A DNA stretch of 64,000 bases, from assembly GCA_021202275.1 (NCBI GenBank), contig JAJQDI010000023.1, positions 62,001 to 126,000 of the forward strand. The letters are read 5' to 3'. This DNA comes from Bacteroides sp. Lineage in GTDB: Bacteria; Bacteroidota; Bacteroidia; Bacteroidales; Bacteroidaceae. The notes under the pieces were generated by a model, which had not been told where the DNA came from, searched no databases, and was given only the letters and a program-made list of their open reading frames with translations. This document shows, piece after piece, positions 8,863 through 18,507 of this stretch; position 1 is the first letter of the stretch; every line of letters starts with the position of its first letter. A program made the translations under genes and the position numbers.

Positions 8863-9647
8863 TGTTTGTGACATTTTTTATGGTTCGTTCCGTTGTTCCG
8901 GTAAAGGAACGCGTCAAAAAACCGACACCAGGGCATTTACCCTACACGGAAACAGGATGTAGGAATGAGAATACTTCATACCCAAATGCAAATGAAGTAT
9001 CTCCGTGCATACGCCTCGTAAACCTTTTCCGGATCCTCAGACTCAGGTAAGAAAAAGCAAAAAGAAAATAATTTCTCAGGAGCAGGTTTCTTCGGGAAAG
9101 AAACATTTTTATATCCGGGAATGTTCTTATGCGGTAAATCGAAAACCTGAGAAACGAATAGGAAACGAGTCTGATATCTCCTCTATAGCCGGAGGCGATA
9201 CAGACAAACAGGAAGTTCCATATGCTCTCAATATTAAAAATAAGTTCTGTATATGATGAAACATAGGAAGATCTGGGTCTCCATAGGAGTGACCATTGCT
9301 ACTATTCTGTTATTGTATTGGTTGTTTATGGCTGAAACGCTGGAAGAAACCGTTGCCTGTCTCCACTCTGTTCCATAACTTCTGAAACGCTCTTCTTTTA
9401 CCGGAACAATGGCCATACGTTCCATCTTTTTTATCAGCCAGGAGCGACTGCATACCGGAGTTCTGACAATCACAGGGAGTACATCCGGAAAGAGTTTCCG
9501 GAACAGAAGAAGGAGGGCTCCGTAGTTACTGGTATCCAGGCATAATAACGTATTGTTTTTCAGAGAAGGAAACAGAATATATACATTTTATAAAAAAAGT
9601 TTTATCTTCGCATATAAAAAAATAGTTATTTACCCGAACAGTAGAAT
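8863..9647. other. Region without a clear intact gene; possible decayed frames
   Basis: No full-length gene is recognised. On the plus strand, 9253-9378 encodes a 41-residue peptide with one membrane segment (IGVTIATILLLYWLF) and then stops. On the minus strand an open frame runs from about 9580 to 9237 without a good start codon, with protein-like composition (for example DTSNYGALLLLFRKLFPDV). They overlap, so at most one is real; either could be a remnant. No family is recognised. Confidence 0.35.
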
Positions 9648-10217
9648 ATGAAAACATTGAACTACTCTTTCGTACGTACTGTCTGTGCGTTGGTCATTGG
9701 GCTGGTACTCGTACTATGGCCCGACGCGGCTTCGGATTATATTGTGATCACCATTGGTATTTTGTTTATGATACCCGGGCTGATCGGGCTGATCAATTAC
9801 TTCGCGGTGAAGAGTCGTCATACGGTTGTTCGTGGATTTCCGGTCCAGAGTATCGGGAGTCTGTTGTTCGGATTGTGGCTGTTGATCATGCCTGGTTTTT
9901 TCGCCGACATTCTGATGTTTGTGCTGGGAGTGCTTCTGATGGCCGGAGGTATCCAGCAACTTGTTCATCTGGCTGTGGCCCGTCGGTGGATAGAGGTACC
10001 CGGAGTTTTTTACATACTTCCGGTTTTGATCGTGATTGCCGGTGGTGTCATTCTTTTCAATCCTACTGCCGCGCGTCATACCACACTGATCATGATAGGA
10101 ATAGCCTCTATGGTATATGCGTTGGGCGAACTGATCGCCTGGTTCCGTTTTCTGCGTCGTCGTCCGCAGACACCTGTGGGAAGAGGTGATATACAGGATG
10201 TCGAGATCATAGAATAA
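9648..10217 (+). CDS. DUF308 / HdeD-like integral membrane protein
   Basis: A 189-residue protein with six evenly spaced hydrophobic segments, the paired short-helix pattern of the DUF308 (HdeD) family. Repeated halves begin with VIGLVLVLWPDAASDYIV and LPVLIVIAGGVILFNPTAA. HdeD belongs to an acid-resistance locus in Escherichia coli, but the role of this family elsewhere is not established. The charged C-terminal tail (GRGDIQDVEIIE) is probably cytoplasmic. It stands alone between a gene-poor region and the sigma factor. Confidence 0.8.
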   Translation: MKTLNYSFVRTVCALVIGLVLVLWPDAASDYIVITIGILFMIPGLIGLINYFAVKSRHTVVRGFPVQSIGSLLFGLWLLIMPGFFADILMFVLGVLLMAGGIQQLVHLAVARRWIEVPGVFYILPVLIVIAGGVILFNPTAARHTTLIMIGIASMVYALGELIAWFRFLRRRPQTPVGRGDIQDVEIIE

Positions 10218-10704
10218 CTATTCTCTTGTATCGGGCTGCGCAAGCCGGGACATCTGTTTGTCCCACTGAACAAACCATGCGGATCGGTTCCTGATTTTTT
10301 ATATCCGTATGTAAGAAGAATGGTAAAAACAAACGGAGTTTCTTTTTTGCAGAAAAGCCATACGGCATAACTTGTCCGTACGTTGTCCCAAACGATATGT
10401 TCTTCCGCATCGAATGGGTGGTCCCTTACTGCGTCGTCTACCTATCCTTTTTTTTCTTTCTTTCCCTGTTTTTTCCGGTTTGGGGAAAACAAAATGTCGG
10501 TGTTTATATTATATTTGTTAGGTAACCCCGTTTGTAAGCGTAGAACCGGATAGGAAAAAGGGCCTTTTTGTTTGGGATTATGCATGTAAAATGTAAATAA
10601 AAGAAGAGAAAACAGAGATCGTGCGGTATATATTCTGTAACTACCCGTCCGGAAAAAGAAATCGATGTTTTTTTGTGATCTGCGCAGGGCTGTTTTGACA
10701 AGTT
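10218..10704. other. Intergenic region upstream of the sigma factor
   Basis: No gene is supported in this 487-bp stretch. TATATTTG at 10510-10517 matches the -7 consensus in plus orientation, but there is no well-placed TTTG at -33. Short A/T-rich tracts are the only other feature. Confidence 0.4.
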
Positions 10705-10767
10705 ATGCCCCTGGGGGTAAAGGGGATAGATGGAACAAATGATTTGCTATTCGAGATAAAAAGAGAT

Positions 10768-11322
10768 ATGTCGGTCGATTTCAACCAGCTTAGTTTTGAT
10801 GAGGTCTTTCTGCACTACAAAGAAAAGTTCATCGGTTTTGCTATGTCCTATGTCGGACATCGTCAGGCAGCCGAGGATATTGTCGTAGACGCGTTTATGA
10901 CCTATTGGGAAAACCGTGACAGGCTGGCTGCTGATACCAATATTCCGGCCTATGTACTTACCGTAGTCAAGAATCGTTGCCTCACCTGGCTGCGCGACCG
11001 TAAACTGCATGAAAATATCCTGGACAAGATGGCCCGGCGTGAGCAGTGGCGTGTACAGATGCAGATCGCTTCTCTGGAATCTCTCGAACCGCACCATATA
11101 TTCACGCAGGAGATGCAGGCAACCGTTCGTCGTACACTGAACCTGTTGCCCAAAAAGACCCGGCAAGTCTTTCTCATGAGCCGTTATCAGCATAAAAGCC
11201 ACAAAGAGATCGCCGCTTTGCTGGGTATTTCCCTGAAAACGGTAGAGTTTCACATCACCAGGGCTACCAAAGTATTACGGGAACGGCTCAAAGACTATTC
11301 TTTTTTACTTTTCTTTATCTGA
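10768..11322 (+). CDS. RNA polymerase ECF-type sigma-70 factor
   Basis: About 184 residues from the preferred start MSVDFNQLSF; an upstream in-frame ATG at 10705 would add 21 residues without domain content. Region 2 (FIGFAMSYVGHRQAAEDIVVDAFMTYW) binds core polymerase and the -10 element. Region 4 (LNLLPKKTRQVFLMSRYQHKSHKEIAALLGISLKTVEFHITRATKVL) is the helix-turn-helix for -35. This Bacteroidota ECF group normally works with a FecR anti-sigma factor, but none is adjacent; the next gene is the metal-efflux operon. The only FecR in the window is at 62.3 kb and lacks its own sigma. Confidence 0.9.
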   Translation: MSVDFNQLSFDEVFLHYKEKFIGFAMSYVGHRQAAEDIVVDAFMTYWENRDRLAADTNIPAYVLTVVKNRCLTWLRDRKLHENILDKMARREQWRVQMQIASLESLEPHHIFTQEMQATVRRTLNLLPKKTRQVFLMSRYQHKSHKEIAALLGISLKTVEFHITRATKVLRERLKDYSFLLFFI

Positions 11323-11408
11323 CCAGGTCTCTTTTCCGGTCATCTGCTTTTCATTCTCTTTTCTAATCTACTTTTAATGTTGCTCTAATTTACATCTAAC
11401 CCCTTTTG

Positions 11409-11440
11409 ATTGTAAGTAGACAAGCAGGCAGATATCTTTG
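11409..11440 (+). promoter_or_regulatory. Promoter of the metal-efflux operon
   Basis: ATTG at 11409-11412, then 20 nt, then TATCTTTG at 11433-11440. This fits the Bacteroidota housekeeping consensus with one mismatch in the -33 box. It is 23 bp from the start of the TolC-like gene. Confidence 0.65.
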
Positions 11441-11463
11441 CGGCGTTTTCAAACACGCACGAT

Positions 11464-12744
11464 ATGAAAAGATATTTATTCCTGTTGGGAATATTTTTAT
11501 TTGCCCTGCCTTCCCGCGGTCAGGATACCCTTTTTCTTGGCCTGGCAGAGGTAGAGGCACTTTTTATCCGGAACAACCTTCAGTTGATCGCCGGACGCTT
11601 TCAGATAGATATAGCCGAGGCAGAAGTAATGCAGGCCCGTCTGTGGGAAAATCCGACCCTGACCCTCAGCGATCTGAACCTGTGGAGCAGCCGTTCGCAA
11701 CGTGACGGAGAAACCATCCCTCCCTTGTTCGGCTCTTTCGCGCGTAATACCGAATTCAGTATAGAACTTAGCCAGCTGATCCGAACCGCAGGCAAACGAC
11801 GCAAACTGGTGCGCCGGGAGCAGGTCTCCGGGCAGATGGCAGCCGAAGAATTTGAGGAGTTGCTTCGCAACCTGAAAACGGAACTGCGCGAACAGGTGAT
11901 CTCCCTCTCTTACCTACAGGATTATCTGGAAGTCCTTCTGACGCAGTCGGCTTCTCTTTCCCGGCTGCTGGAGTCGCACCGGAGGCAGGTAGCCCTGGGC
12001 AATCTTTCCCGAAGCGAGCTTATCCGTTTGCAGGCAGCTGCCCTTGAACTGGAGAATGAGCTGTACGAAACCCGTACCCAGTACAACGAGCAGCAACGGA
12101 CCTTAAGATCTCTGCTGTGCTGCGACGCGTTTACGCACATTCGCATCCTGTCTGCAGGAGAGCGGCAGATGGTCATACCCCGGCAGCTATCGGTACACGA
12201 ACTGGTGGAGAAAGCCATGCTGCATCGTCCCGATCTGCGGACAGCCAGGCTACATACCGATTATCATCGTCGCACACTCTCGTATGAAAAGGCACTCCGC
12301 ATGCCCGACCTCACCGTAGGAGCCAGTTACGACCGGTGGGGGGGAGTATGGAAAAACTTCATCGGTCTGGGTGTCAGTGTCGATCTGCCCCTGTTCAACC
12401 GCAATCAGGGAGCCATCCGGGCCGCGCGGCTGAATAGGGATCAGAATCATTATCTGGTACAGCAACAGGAGAATGAGATCGCTCACGATGTGGTAGCAGC
12501 CTACAACAACTACGGCATCGCTTACGAATTTTACCATACTCTTTCACAGGAAGGGCTCCGGGAAGAACTGGACGCGATGTATGAGGTCTACTCCCGCAAC
12601 CTTACCGAACGTCATATCTCTATGATGGAGTTCATCGATTTCATGGAAGCGTACCGTACCAATCGTCAGACCCTGCTTACGGCCCGTAAGAACCTGCATA
12701 TACAGTGGGAAACGCTTCAATACACCATAGGCAAAGACTTTTGA
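11464..12744 (+). CDS. TolC/CusC-family outer membrane efflux protein
   Basis: Outer membrane channel of a tripartite efflux pump. The 426-residue protein has a signal peptide ending near LPSRGQ. Two long alpha-helical hairpin repeats of the OEP family follow, with the tell-tale WENPTLTLSDLN early and SYDRWGGVWKNFIGLGVSVDLPLFNRNQG in the second half. It is the first gene of an operon with the periplasmic adaptor and RND pump, which suggests export of metal cations from the periplasm. A housekeeping-type promoter precedes it. Confidence 0.9.
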   Translation: MKRYLFLLGIFLFALPSRGQDTLFLGLAEVEALFIRNNLQLIAGRFQIDIAEAEVMQARLWENPTLTLSDLNLWSSRSQRDGETIPPLFGSFARNTEFSIELSQLIRTAGKRRKLVRREQVSGQMAAEEFEELLRNLKTELREQVISLSYLQDYLEVLLTQSASLSRLLESHRRQVALGNLSRSELIRLQAAALELENELYETRTQYNEQQRTLRSLLCCDAFTHIRILSAGERQMVIPRQLSVHELVEKAMLHRPDLRTARLHTDYHRRTLSYEKALRMPDLTVGASYDRWGGVWKNFIGLGVSVDLPLFNRNQGAIRAARLNRDQNHYLVQQQENEIAHDVVAAYNNYGIAYEFYHTLSQEGLREELDAMYEVYSRNLTERHISMMEFIDFMEAYRTNRQTLLTARKNLHIQWETLQYTIGKDF

Positions 12745-12748
12745 TAAG

Positions 12749-12826
12749 TACGATGTACTGAACCGTTGGTCGACGAAGTCGGCCAACAGTCAGCGAAACT
12801 AAGTACGATTTTACTGATTTACGATC
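12749..12826. repeat. Dispersed ACGATTTA element with perfect hairpin
   Basis: In the gap between the outer-membrane and adaptor genes, GTTGGTCGAC (12765-12774) pairs with GTCGGCCAAC (12778-12787) over a GAA loop, including one G-T pair. It is flanked by ACGAT-type motifs, and TGATTTACGATCG follows. The ACTGAACC and GGTCGACGAAGTC parts recur inverted near 7365-7385, so this belongs to the same repeat family as the trp gaps. Confidence 0.65.
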
Positions 12827-12840
12827 GAAAATAAAGAAAT

Positions 12841-13962
12841 ATGCAACACATACAATTACCTTTCGGGGCTGCTACCCGTGTCATTTCCATCTTGTGTTTA
12901 TCTGTTCTGAGTCTGATCTATACGGCCTGTACAGGCAGTCGGAAAGAAGACCGGAAAGAAGAGAATGCGTATGCAGATAGCTTTCGCCGGCACATACAAA
13001 CCACTGAGACCGTGCAGGCCTATCCCAGACAGGAACTGTTCCTGACCGGTAAGGTCGAATACGATCCGGATCGCATGATACGCTACACCCCTCTGATGAG
13101 CGGGGTGGTAGATGCTACTTATTTCTCTCTGGGAGATCGTGTGGCGAAAGGACAGCTACTGGCAGATGTACGCAGCGTGGAGTACAGCAGTCTGCGTTCG
13201 GAGATCGTCGCGGCCCGGTCTGCTGTACAGCTGGCTGAGCGTGAACTCCGTGCTGCCCGTGCGTTGTTTGACGATGGCATGCTTTCCGAAAGAGAATGGA
13301 TGGAAGCTCAGGCAGCGGTGAGTCAGGCAGAAGCCGAACTCCGGAAGACCGAACATGACATGACGGTTCTGGGCTCAGACAGGCCAGACGGTGCTTTCTC
13401 GCTACAGGCTCCCATGTTCGGGTTTGTGGTAGAGAAAAACATCTCTTCCGGCAGCACGATCTCCGCGGAAGGAGAACCGTTGTATACCATAGCCGATCTG
13501 TCTCAGGTCTGGGTCACGGTAAATGTCTACGCGGGCGACCTGCGTTTTGTGAAGGAGGGAATGGAAGTAGAGATGACTATGCTTGCTTATCCCGGAGAGG
13601 TGTTTACCGGTACCATAAGTACCCTTTCTCAGGTATTCGATCCGGAAGAACGTGTGCTGAAGGCACGGATCGTGATGCCCAATCCCGATCTGCGCCTGAA
13701 ACCGGAAATGTCAGTAACAGTCAAACTCAAAGACCAGGGACGGGAAAAGGCCATAGCCATCCCTTCCGAGGCGTTGATCTTTGACAACGATCGGTACTAC
13801 GTGGTTGTGGAAGACGCCACCGGACAGTATGAAGTGCGCCAGGTGATACCCGATAGCCACCAGGGCCACCGTACTTTCCTCTCTTCGGGACTCGCGGAAG
13901 GGGAGAAGGTAGTGATACAAAATCAACTGTTGATCTATGCCGATCGGAAAGGAGGATATTGA
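12841..13962 (+). CDS. RND efflux periplasmic adaptor (membrane fusion) lipoprotein
   Basis: Links the inner membrane RND pump to the TolC-like channel. The 373-residue protein starts with a lipoprotein signal whose lipobox IYTAC ends at Cys30 or so. A barrel-sandwich lipoyl-like half (PLMSGVVDATYFSLGDRVAKGQLLADV), a helical hairpin rich in Ala/Glu, and a beta-barrel with WVTVNVYAGDLRFVKEGMEVEMT follow. This layout is that of CusB/CzcB adaptors. No His-rich metal-binding extension is seen. It ends 3 bp before the pump gene. Confidence 0.92.
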   Translation: MQHIQLPFGAATRVISILCLSVLSLIYTACTGSRKEDRKEENAYADSFRRHIQTTETVQAYPRQELFLTGKVEYDPDRMIRYTPLMSGVVDATYFSLGDRVAKGQLLADVRSVEYSSLRSEIVAARSAVQLAERELRAARALFDDGMLSEREWMEAQAAVSQAEAELRKTEHDMTVLGSDRPDGAFSLQAPMFGFVVEKNISSGSTISAEGEPLYTIADLSQVWVTVNVYAGDLRFVKEGMEVEMTMLAYPGEVFTGTISTLSQVFDPEERVLKARIVMPNPDLRLKPEMSVTVKLKDQGREKAIAIPSEALIFDNDRYYVVVEDATGQYEVRQVIPDSHQGHRTFLSSGLAEGEKVVIQNQLLIYADRKGGY

Positions 13963-13965
13963 AAG

Positions 13966-16900
13966 ATGCATAAATTTGTAGATCATATCATAGCCTTCGC
14001 GCTACGCAACCATGTGCTGGTCCTGTTCCTTACGGCGATTCTATTGATTTCCGGGATCTTCTGTTACCGACATACTCCCATCGAAGCCTATCCGGACGTG
14101 ACCAATACCCGGGTGATGATCATTGCCCAGTGGCCGGGACGCAGTGCCGAAGAGGTGGAGAAATTCGTAACGCTTCCCATCATGCAGCAGCTCAATACCA
14201 TCCCCCGCAAGACGGATGTACGTTCTACCTCTCTGTTCGGGTTGTCTGTGGTGAACGTTCTGTTCGAAGACGGCGTTGACGATTTCTATGCGCAACAATA
14301 CGCCTCCAACCGTATGCAGGACATCAACCTGCCCGATGGGGTGGAGCTATCCATCGAACCCCCTTCCGGTGCCACCGGAGAGATCTTCCGGTACGTATTG
14401 CGGAGCGATCTGCCCATCAACGAAGTAGCCGCTATTCACGAATGGGTGGTAGAGCGTGAATTGCTCGTGGTTCCCGGAGTAGCCACGGTGGCTAGTTTCG
14501 GAGGAGAGGAGAAAATCTATGAGATCAAAGTAAACCCCGCCGAATTGCAAAATTACGATCTCTCTCCGTTGCAGGTCTATGAGGCCGTTGCCGCCAGCAA
14601 CATCAATGTCGGGGGCGATGTGATCCGGAAAGGGAGTCAGGCCTATGTGGTGCGTGGCATCGGTCTGCTGGAAAGTATAGAAGATATAGAAAATATCCTG
14701 ATCGAGGTCAAAGGAAACACGCCTGTGCGCATCAGACAGGTAGCCACAGTAAGTGTGTCGTCGAAGCCCCGGTTGGGACAGGTAGGGCTGGATGATGCCG
14801 ACGATGTGGTGCAGGGGATCGTGATCATGCTGCGCGGACAGAATCCCGGTGAAGTAATTGCCCGCCTGAAGGAAAAGATGGACGAACTCAACGAGCGTAT
14901 CCTGCCGCCGGAAGTGCGCATCGAACCCTTTATGGATCGTACTAAACTGGTAGATGCCACCATCCATACCGTAGTGCGCAACATGGTAGAAGGGGTGTTG
15001 CTGGTCTCTCTCATCGTTTTCATCTTCCTGTACAACTGGCGTACCACGCTCATCGTGGCCAGTGTCATTCCCCTTTCTTTCCTGTTTGCCATCATTATGC
15101 TGCGTGTCCAGGGCTTACCTGCCAATCTGATCTCCATGGGAGCACTGGATTTCGGTCTGTTGCTGGAAGGGACACTCGTCATTGTAGAAGCTGTATTCGT
15201 CGCTTTGGTGAGCCGTTCCGCCCGGCTGGGCAGTCGCTACACGCTCTCTTCCAAAGGAGGGACCATCAAAAGAAGTGCCGGAAAGGTTGCCTCACATATT
15301 TTCTTCGCACAGCTCATCTTAGTGGTGGCCCTGTTCCCGATCTTCTCTTTTCAGAAAGTAGAAGGGAAGATGTTCTCTCCGTTGGCCTTCACCCTGGGAT
15401 ATGCTTTGCTGGGCTCGCTCATCCTGTCACTCACCTATGTGCCCGTGATGTGTAAAGTGCTGCTCAACCGTCCGCTCCGGGAGAAGGAGAACCGGATCAG
15501 TCGTCTGTTTACCCGCAGTCTGTACCGGCTCTACCGGTTCAGCAGCCGCTATCGCAAAGGAACACTACTGGCATTTGCCGGTCTGTTGCTGATCTGCATA
15601 GTTAGGTTCTGTTTCTGGGGCACGGAGTTTATCCCCAGCATGAACGAAGGCGCCATCTATGTACGCGCTACCTTGCCCAACAGTGTCAATCTGGACGAGT
15701 CGGTACGTATCACCCGGGAGATGAAAGAGAAGCTCAGGCAGTTTGATGAAGTAGATTTCGTACTCACGCAGACCGGGCGGCCCAACGACGGCACGGACGC
15801 GACCGGATTCTTCAATATCGAACTGCATACGGAACTCAAACCGGAGAAGGAGTGGCGCCGGAAGATCTCCAAAGACGAACTGATCGCTCAGATACAGGAC
15901 TCGCTCAGCATCTATCCGGGAGTAGTATTCGCATTCAGCCAGCCCATCCAGGACAATGTAGAGGAGTATGTGGCCGGGGTCAAGAGCGCGCTGGTGATCA
16001 AGATATTCGGGCACGATCTTCATCAGCTGGAACACCTGGCCGACCAGACGGCGGCTGTGCTGGCAGAGGTGCGGGGCATCGAAGATGTGAATGTGTTCCG
16101 CAGCATCGGGCTGCCGGAGTTGCAGATCCGTCTGGAGGAGTCGCGCATGGTCCGCTATGCCGTCTCCATGGCCGACGCGCAGGCAGTGGTAGAGATGGCC
16201 ATCGGAGGGAAGGCCGCGAATGTATTCTATGAGAACGAGCGTATGTTCGATATCATGGTACGTTTTCAGAAGGAGTACCGCGACAATGAAGACAAGATCG
16301 GTAACATACTGATCCCTACCATGGACGATAAGTATGTACCACTGAAAGAGATAGCCGATATCTCTTTCATCACCGGACCCGCTTTTATCTATCGCGAGGG
16401 AAGCAGCAGGTACATCGGTATCGGATTCAGCATCCGCGACCGTGATCTCGGCTCTGCCATAGCCGAGGCGCAGCGCAAGGTAGGAGACGCGGTACAGTTG
16501 CTTCCGGAAAATAAAATGGTATGGGCCGGGGAATTTGAGAGCCAGCAGCGTGCCACTGCCCGGCTTATGGTCATTGTTCCTGCTGCTCTGTTGCTGATCC
16601 TGTTTCTGCTCTATATGCATTTCGGTACAGTCAAAGACACCCTGATCGCTGCCAGTGCCATGCCCTACGCGTTTGTGGGAGGATTCCTGTCGTTGTGGTT
16701 CACCGGCACTGTTTTTGGCATATCCGCCGGCATTGGGTTTATCATTCTGTTCGGGATTGTTTCAATAGACAGTATCCTGCTGATCGCGCTCATGAAGAGC
16801 CGCATGCAGCAGGTACGGAATCTGCGGCTGGCCATCGACGAAGCAGTACGCGAGCGCGTACGTCCGGTATTGATGATCGCCCTGATGGGATCTATGGGAC

Positions 16901-17061
16901 TGTTGCCTGCCGCTCTTTCCGACGGGATGGGCTCCGAGGTACAGAAACCGCTGGCTATCATGATCGTAGGAGGTATCCTCACCTGTATGGTCTTGTCCTT
17001 TACCGTACTGCCGCAGGTCTTTTATTTTGTCTATCGCAGAGATAAAAGACTCCGGAAATAG
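13966..17061 (+). CDS. Heavy-metal efflux RND transporter (CzcA/CusA family)
   Basis: Proton-driven inner membrane pump of 1031 residues, the normal length of HME-RND proteins, with twelve expected membrane segments and two large periplasmic loops. HME hallmarks include YPDVTNTRVMI near residue 43, GATGEIFRYVL near 131 and GTEFIPSMNEGAIY near 545. The TM4 signature near residue 394 reads DFGLLLEGTLVIVEA. Its Glu stands where many Zn/Co/Ni or Cu/Ag pumps have Asp, so the metal cannot be named with confidence. It is the last gene of the three-gene operon and is followed by a strong terminator. Confidence 0.93.
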   Translation: MHKFVDHIIAFALRNHVLVLFLTAILLISGIFCYRHTPIEAYPDVTNTRVMIIAQWPGRSAEEVEKFVTLPIMQQLNTIPRKTDVRSTSLFGLSVVNVLFEDGVDDFYAQQYASNRMQDINLPDGVELSIEPPSGATGEIFRYVLRSDLPINEVAAIHEWVVERELLVVPGVATVASFGGEEKIYEIKVNPAELQNYDLSPLQVYEAVAASNINVGGDVIRKGSQAYVVRGIGLLESIEDIENILIEVKGNTPVRIRQVATVSVSSKPRLGQVGLDDADDVVQGIVIMLRGQNPGEVIARLKEKMDELNERILPPEVRIEPFMDRTKLVDATIHTVVRNMVEGVLLVSLIVFIFLYNWRTTLIVASVIPLSFLFAIIMLRVQGLPANLISMGALDFGLLLEGTLVIVEAVFVALVSRSARLGSRYTLSSKGGTIKRSAGKVASHIFFAQLILVVALFPIFSFQKVEGKMFSPLAFTLGYALLGSLILSLTYVPVMCKVLLNRPLREKENRISRLFTRSLYRLYRFSSRYRKGTLLAFAGLLLICIVRFCFWGTEFIPSMNEGAIYVRATLPNSVNLDESVRITREMKEKLRQFDEVDFVLTQTGRPNDGTDATGFFNIELHTELKPEKEWRRKISKDELIAQIQDSLSIYPGVVFAFSQPIQDNVEEYVAGVKSALVIKIFGHDLHQLEHLADQTAAVLAEVRGIEDVNVFRSIGLPELQIRLEESRMVRYAVSMADAQAVVEMAIGGKAANVFYENERMFDIMVRFQKEYRDNEDKIGNILIPTMDDKYVPLKEIADISFITGPAFIYREGSSRYIGIGFSIRDRDLGSAIAEAQRKVGDAVQLLPENKMVWAGEFESQQRATARLMVIVPAALLLILFLLYMHFGTVKDTLIAASAMPYAFVGGFLSLWFTGTVFGISAGIGFIILFGIVSIDSILLIALMKSRMQQVRNLRLAIDEAVRERVRPVLMIALMGSMGLLPAALSDGMGSEVQKPLAIMIVGGILTCMVLSFTVLPQVFYFVYRRDKRLRK

Positions 17062-17083
17062 GGGGCGAACGTATCCGGAGAGA

Positions 17084-17124
17084 GGGTGTCAACAGTTTGC
17101 CTGTCTGATGAACTGCTGACACCC
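17084..17124. terminator. Bidirectional terminator between RND pump and MFS genes
   Basis: GGGTGTCA pairs with TGACACCC, and the inner CAGTT pairs with AACTG around a short loop. TTTTC follows on the plus strand. The two flanking genes converge here, so the hairpin can end both transcripts. Confidence 0.8.
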
Positions 17125-17130
17125 TTTTCT

Positions 17131-18399
17131 TTAAGTACCTGACAATGTCCCGATACTGGCAAAAGTCGACCTGGTTAAGAGAGTGACAGTTGCCATAGTC
17201 ACCCCTGCTACATAGAAGGGGACATACGCATAGTACCCGATCGTTTCGAACACAAAACCATATATCAATTGCCCTGCCGGCAATAAACACATACAAATGC
17301 AGATAACGAAAGAGATCACTTTGCCTACCAGCTCTTTAGGGGTCAGGATCTGAATATAACTCATTACCTGGATCTGGAACAGGGTGGATAATGCTGTCAG
17401 AGAACCGGCTCCCAGGGTCAGGACAACATATATCGTCAGGGGATCTGTCAGCATTTGCAAAGCCATCCCTCCCGCGAGAATGGAGAACGCGCAACCGGTC
17501 AGAATAAACGGAATGGTTGGTGGCTTTAATTTCGACGCGACCACTCCGGCAATAGCTCCGCCTGTTATCGCTCCGCCCGCCATGACTCCCAATGCGTATC
17601 CGTACAGGCGGTTAGCCGTGTCGGGAGCAAACCCTAAACGCTGGGTGATCAATACCGGCAGTGCAATTAAAACCAATGAGGTCAGCAACAGACCCACGCC
17701 GGAGAAAACGACAGAAATCTTCCACAAAACCGGCTTTTCCCTAAACATGAATCTGAAACCATCTTTCAGGTCGCTGAGCCCGGTGCGGATCATGTTTTTT
17801 TCACGTTGTTGTTTCACAAACGGAATATGAATAAACATCTCCATGATCGCGGAAGCCAGAAAACAGCCGATGCTTACATACAGGATCGGATCAAGTCCGA
17901 CCCACGAGAACAATACGCCTCCCATTACCGGACCTGCCATGCCCGACAGAGAGGTCACGGTATTGACGATCGAATTGCCCTGTATGAGATATTCCGGTGG
18001 TACAAGTATAGGAATGCTGGCCTGTACCGCAGGCTGATAAGCTCCTTGTATCGCATATAAAGCGATCATCATAGTCGCTATAAGCGAAACAATCTCTACG
18101 CTTCCGGCAAGCAAACAGAAGATAAAAACCAATATAGAAGTACTGAGATCCAGCACCACCATCACTTTCTTCTTGTTAAGCCTGTCTGCAAGGATCCCAC
18201 CTACCGGATACAGCAAAAGCATGGGAATAAATGCCACTGCCGAAATAGTTCCGAACAGAGCGGATGATCCTGTCTGGTTCAATACATACAACGGAAGTGC
18301 GTACCTGAGTATCTGGTTCCCGAATATGGACACGATCTGTCCGGTGACTACGAGTATAAAATCTCTTGAAAATCTGGTTCTTTTCATTTTTTCGTTCAT
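17131..18399 (-). CDS. MFS transporter, DHA3-type exporter
   Basis: A 422-residue integral membrane protein with about twelve hydrophobic segments. The N-terminal half has the MFS loop signature GGILADRLNKKKVMVVLD between helices 2 and 3. The FSRDFILVVTGQIVSIFGNQI opening resembles macrolide-efflux-like (MefA) exporters of the DHA3 group. The substrate is unknown. A second in-frame start MKRTRF lies four codons in. It is transcribed divergently from the AraC regulator across about 110 bp, which suggests control by that protein. Confidence 0.87.
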   Translation of the reverse strand: MNEKMKRTRFSRDFILVVTGQIVSIFGNQILRYALPLYVLNQTGSSALFGTISAVAFIPMLLLYPVGGILADRLNKKKVMVVLDLSTSILVFIFCLLAGSVEIVSLIATMMIALYAIQGAYQPAVQASIPILVPPEYLIQGNSIVNTVTSLSGMAGPVMGGVLFSWVGLDPILYVSIGCFLASAIMEMFIHIPFVKQQREKNMIRTGLSDLKDGFRFMFREKPVLWKISVVFSGVGLLLTSLVLIALPVLITQRLGFAPDTANRLYGYALGVMAGGAITGGAIAGVVASKLKPPTIPFILTGCAFSILAGGMALQMLTDPLTIYVVLTLGAGSLTALSTLFQIQVMSYIQILTPKELVGKVISFVICICMCLLPAGQLIYGFVFETIGYYAYVPFYVAGVTMATVTLLTRSTFASIGTLSGT

Positions 18400-18507
18400 T
18401 TACTTATTGTCCTGAAATGTCTCTATCTGGATCCGGGACAAAAATATGGCGCATTTTAGAGATAAAATAGCTATATTAGCGATATAAATAGTCGTAAAAG
18501 ATCTCTT

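Noticed and set aside
8862..9256. Plus-strand frames upstream of the DUF308 gene
   Set aside because: The first starts within the trp promoter region, they overlap each other in different frames, and neither resembles a known protein.
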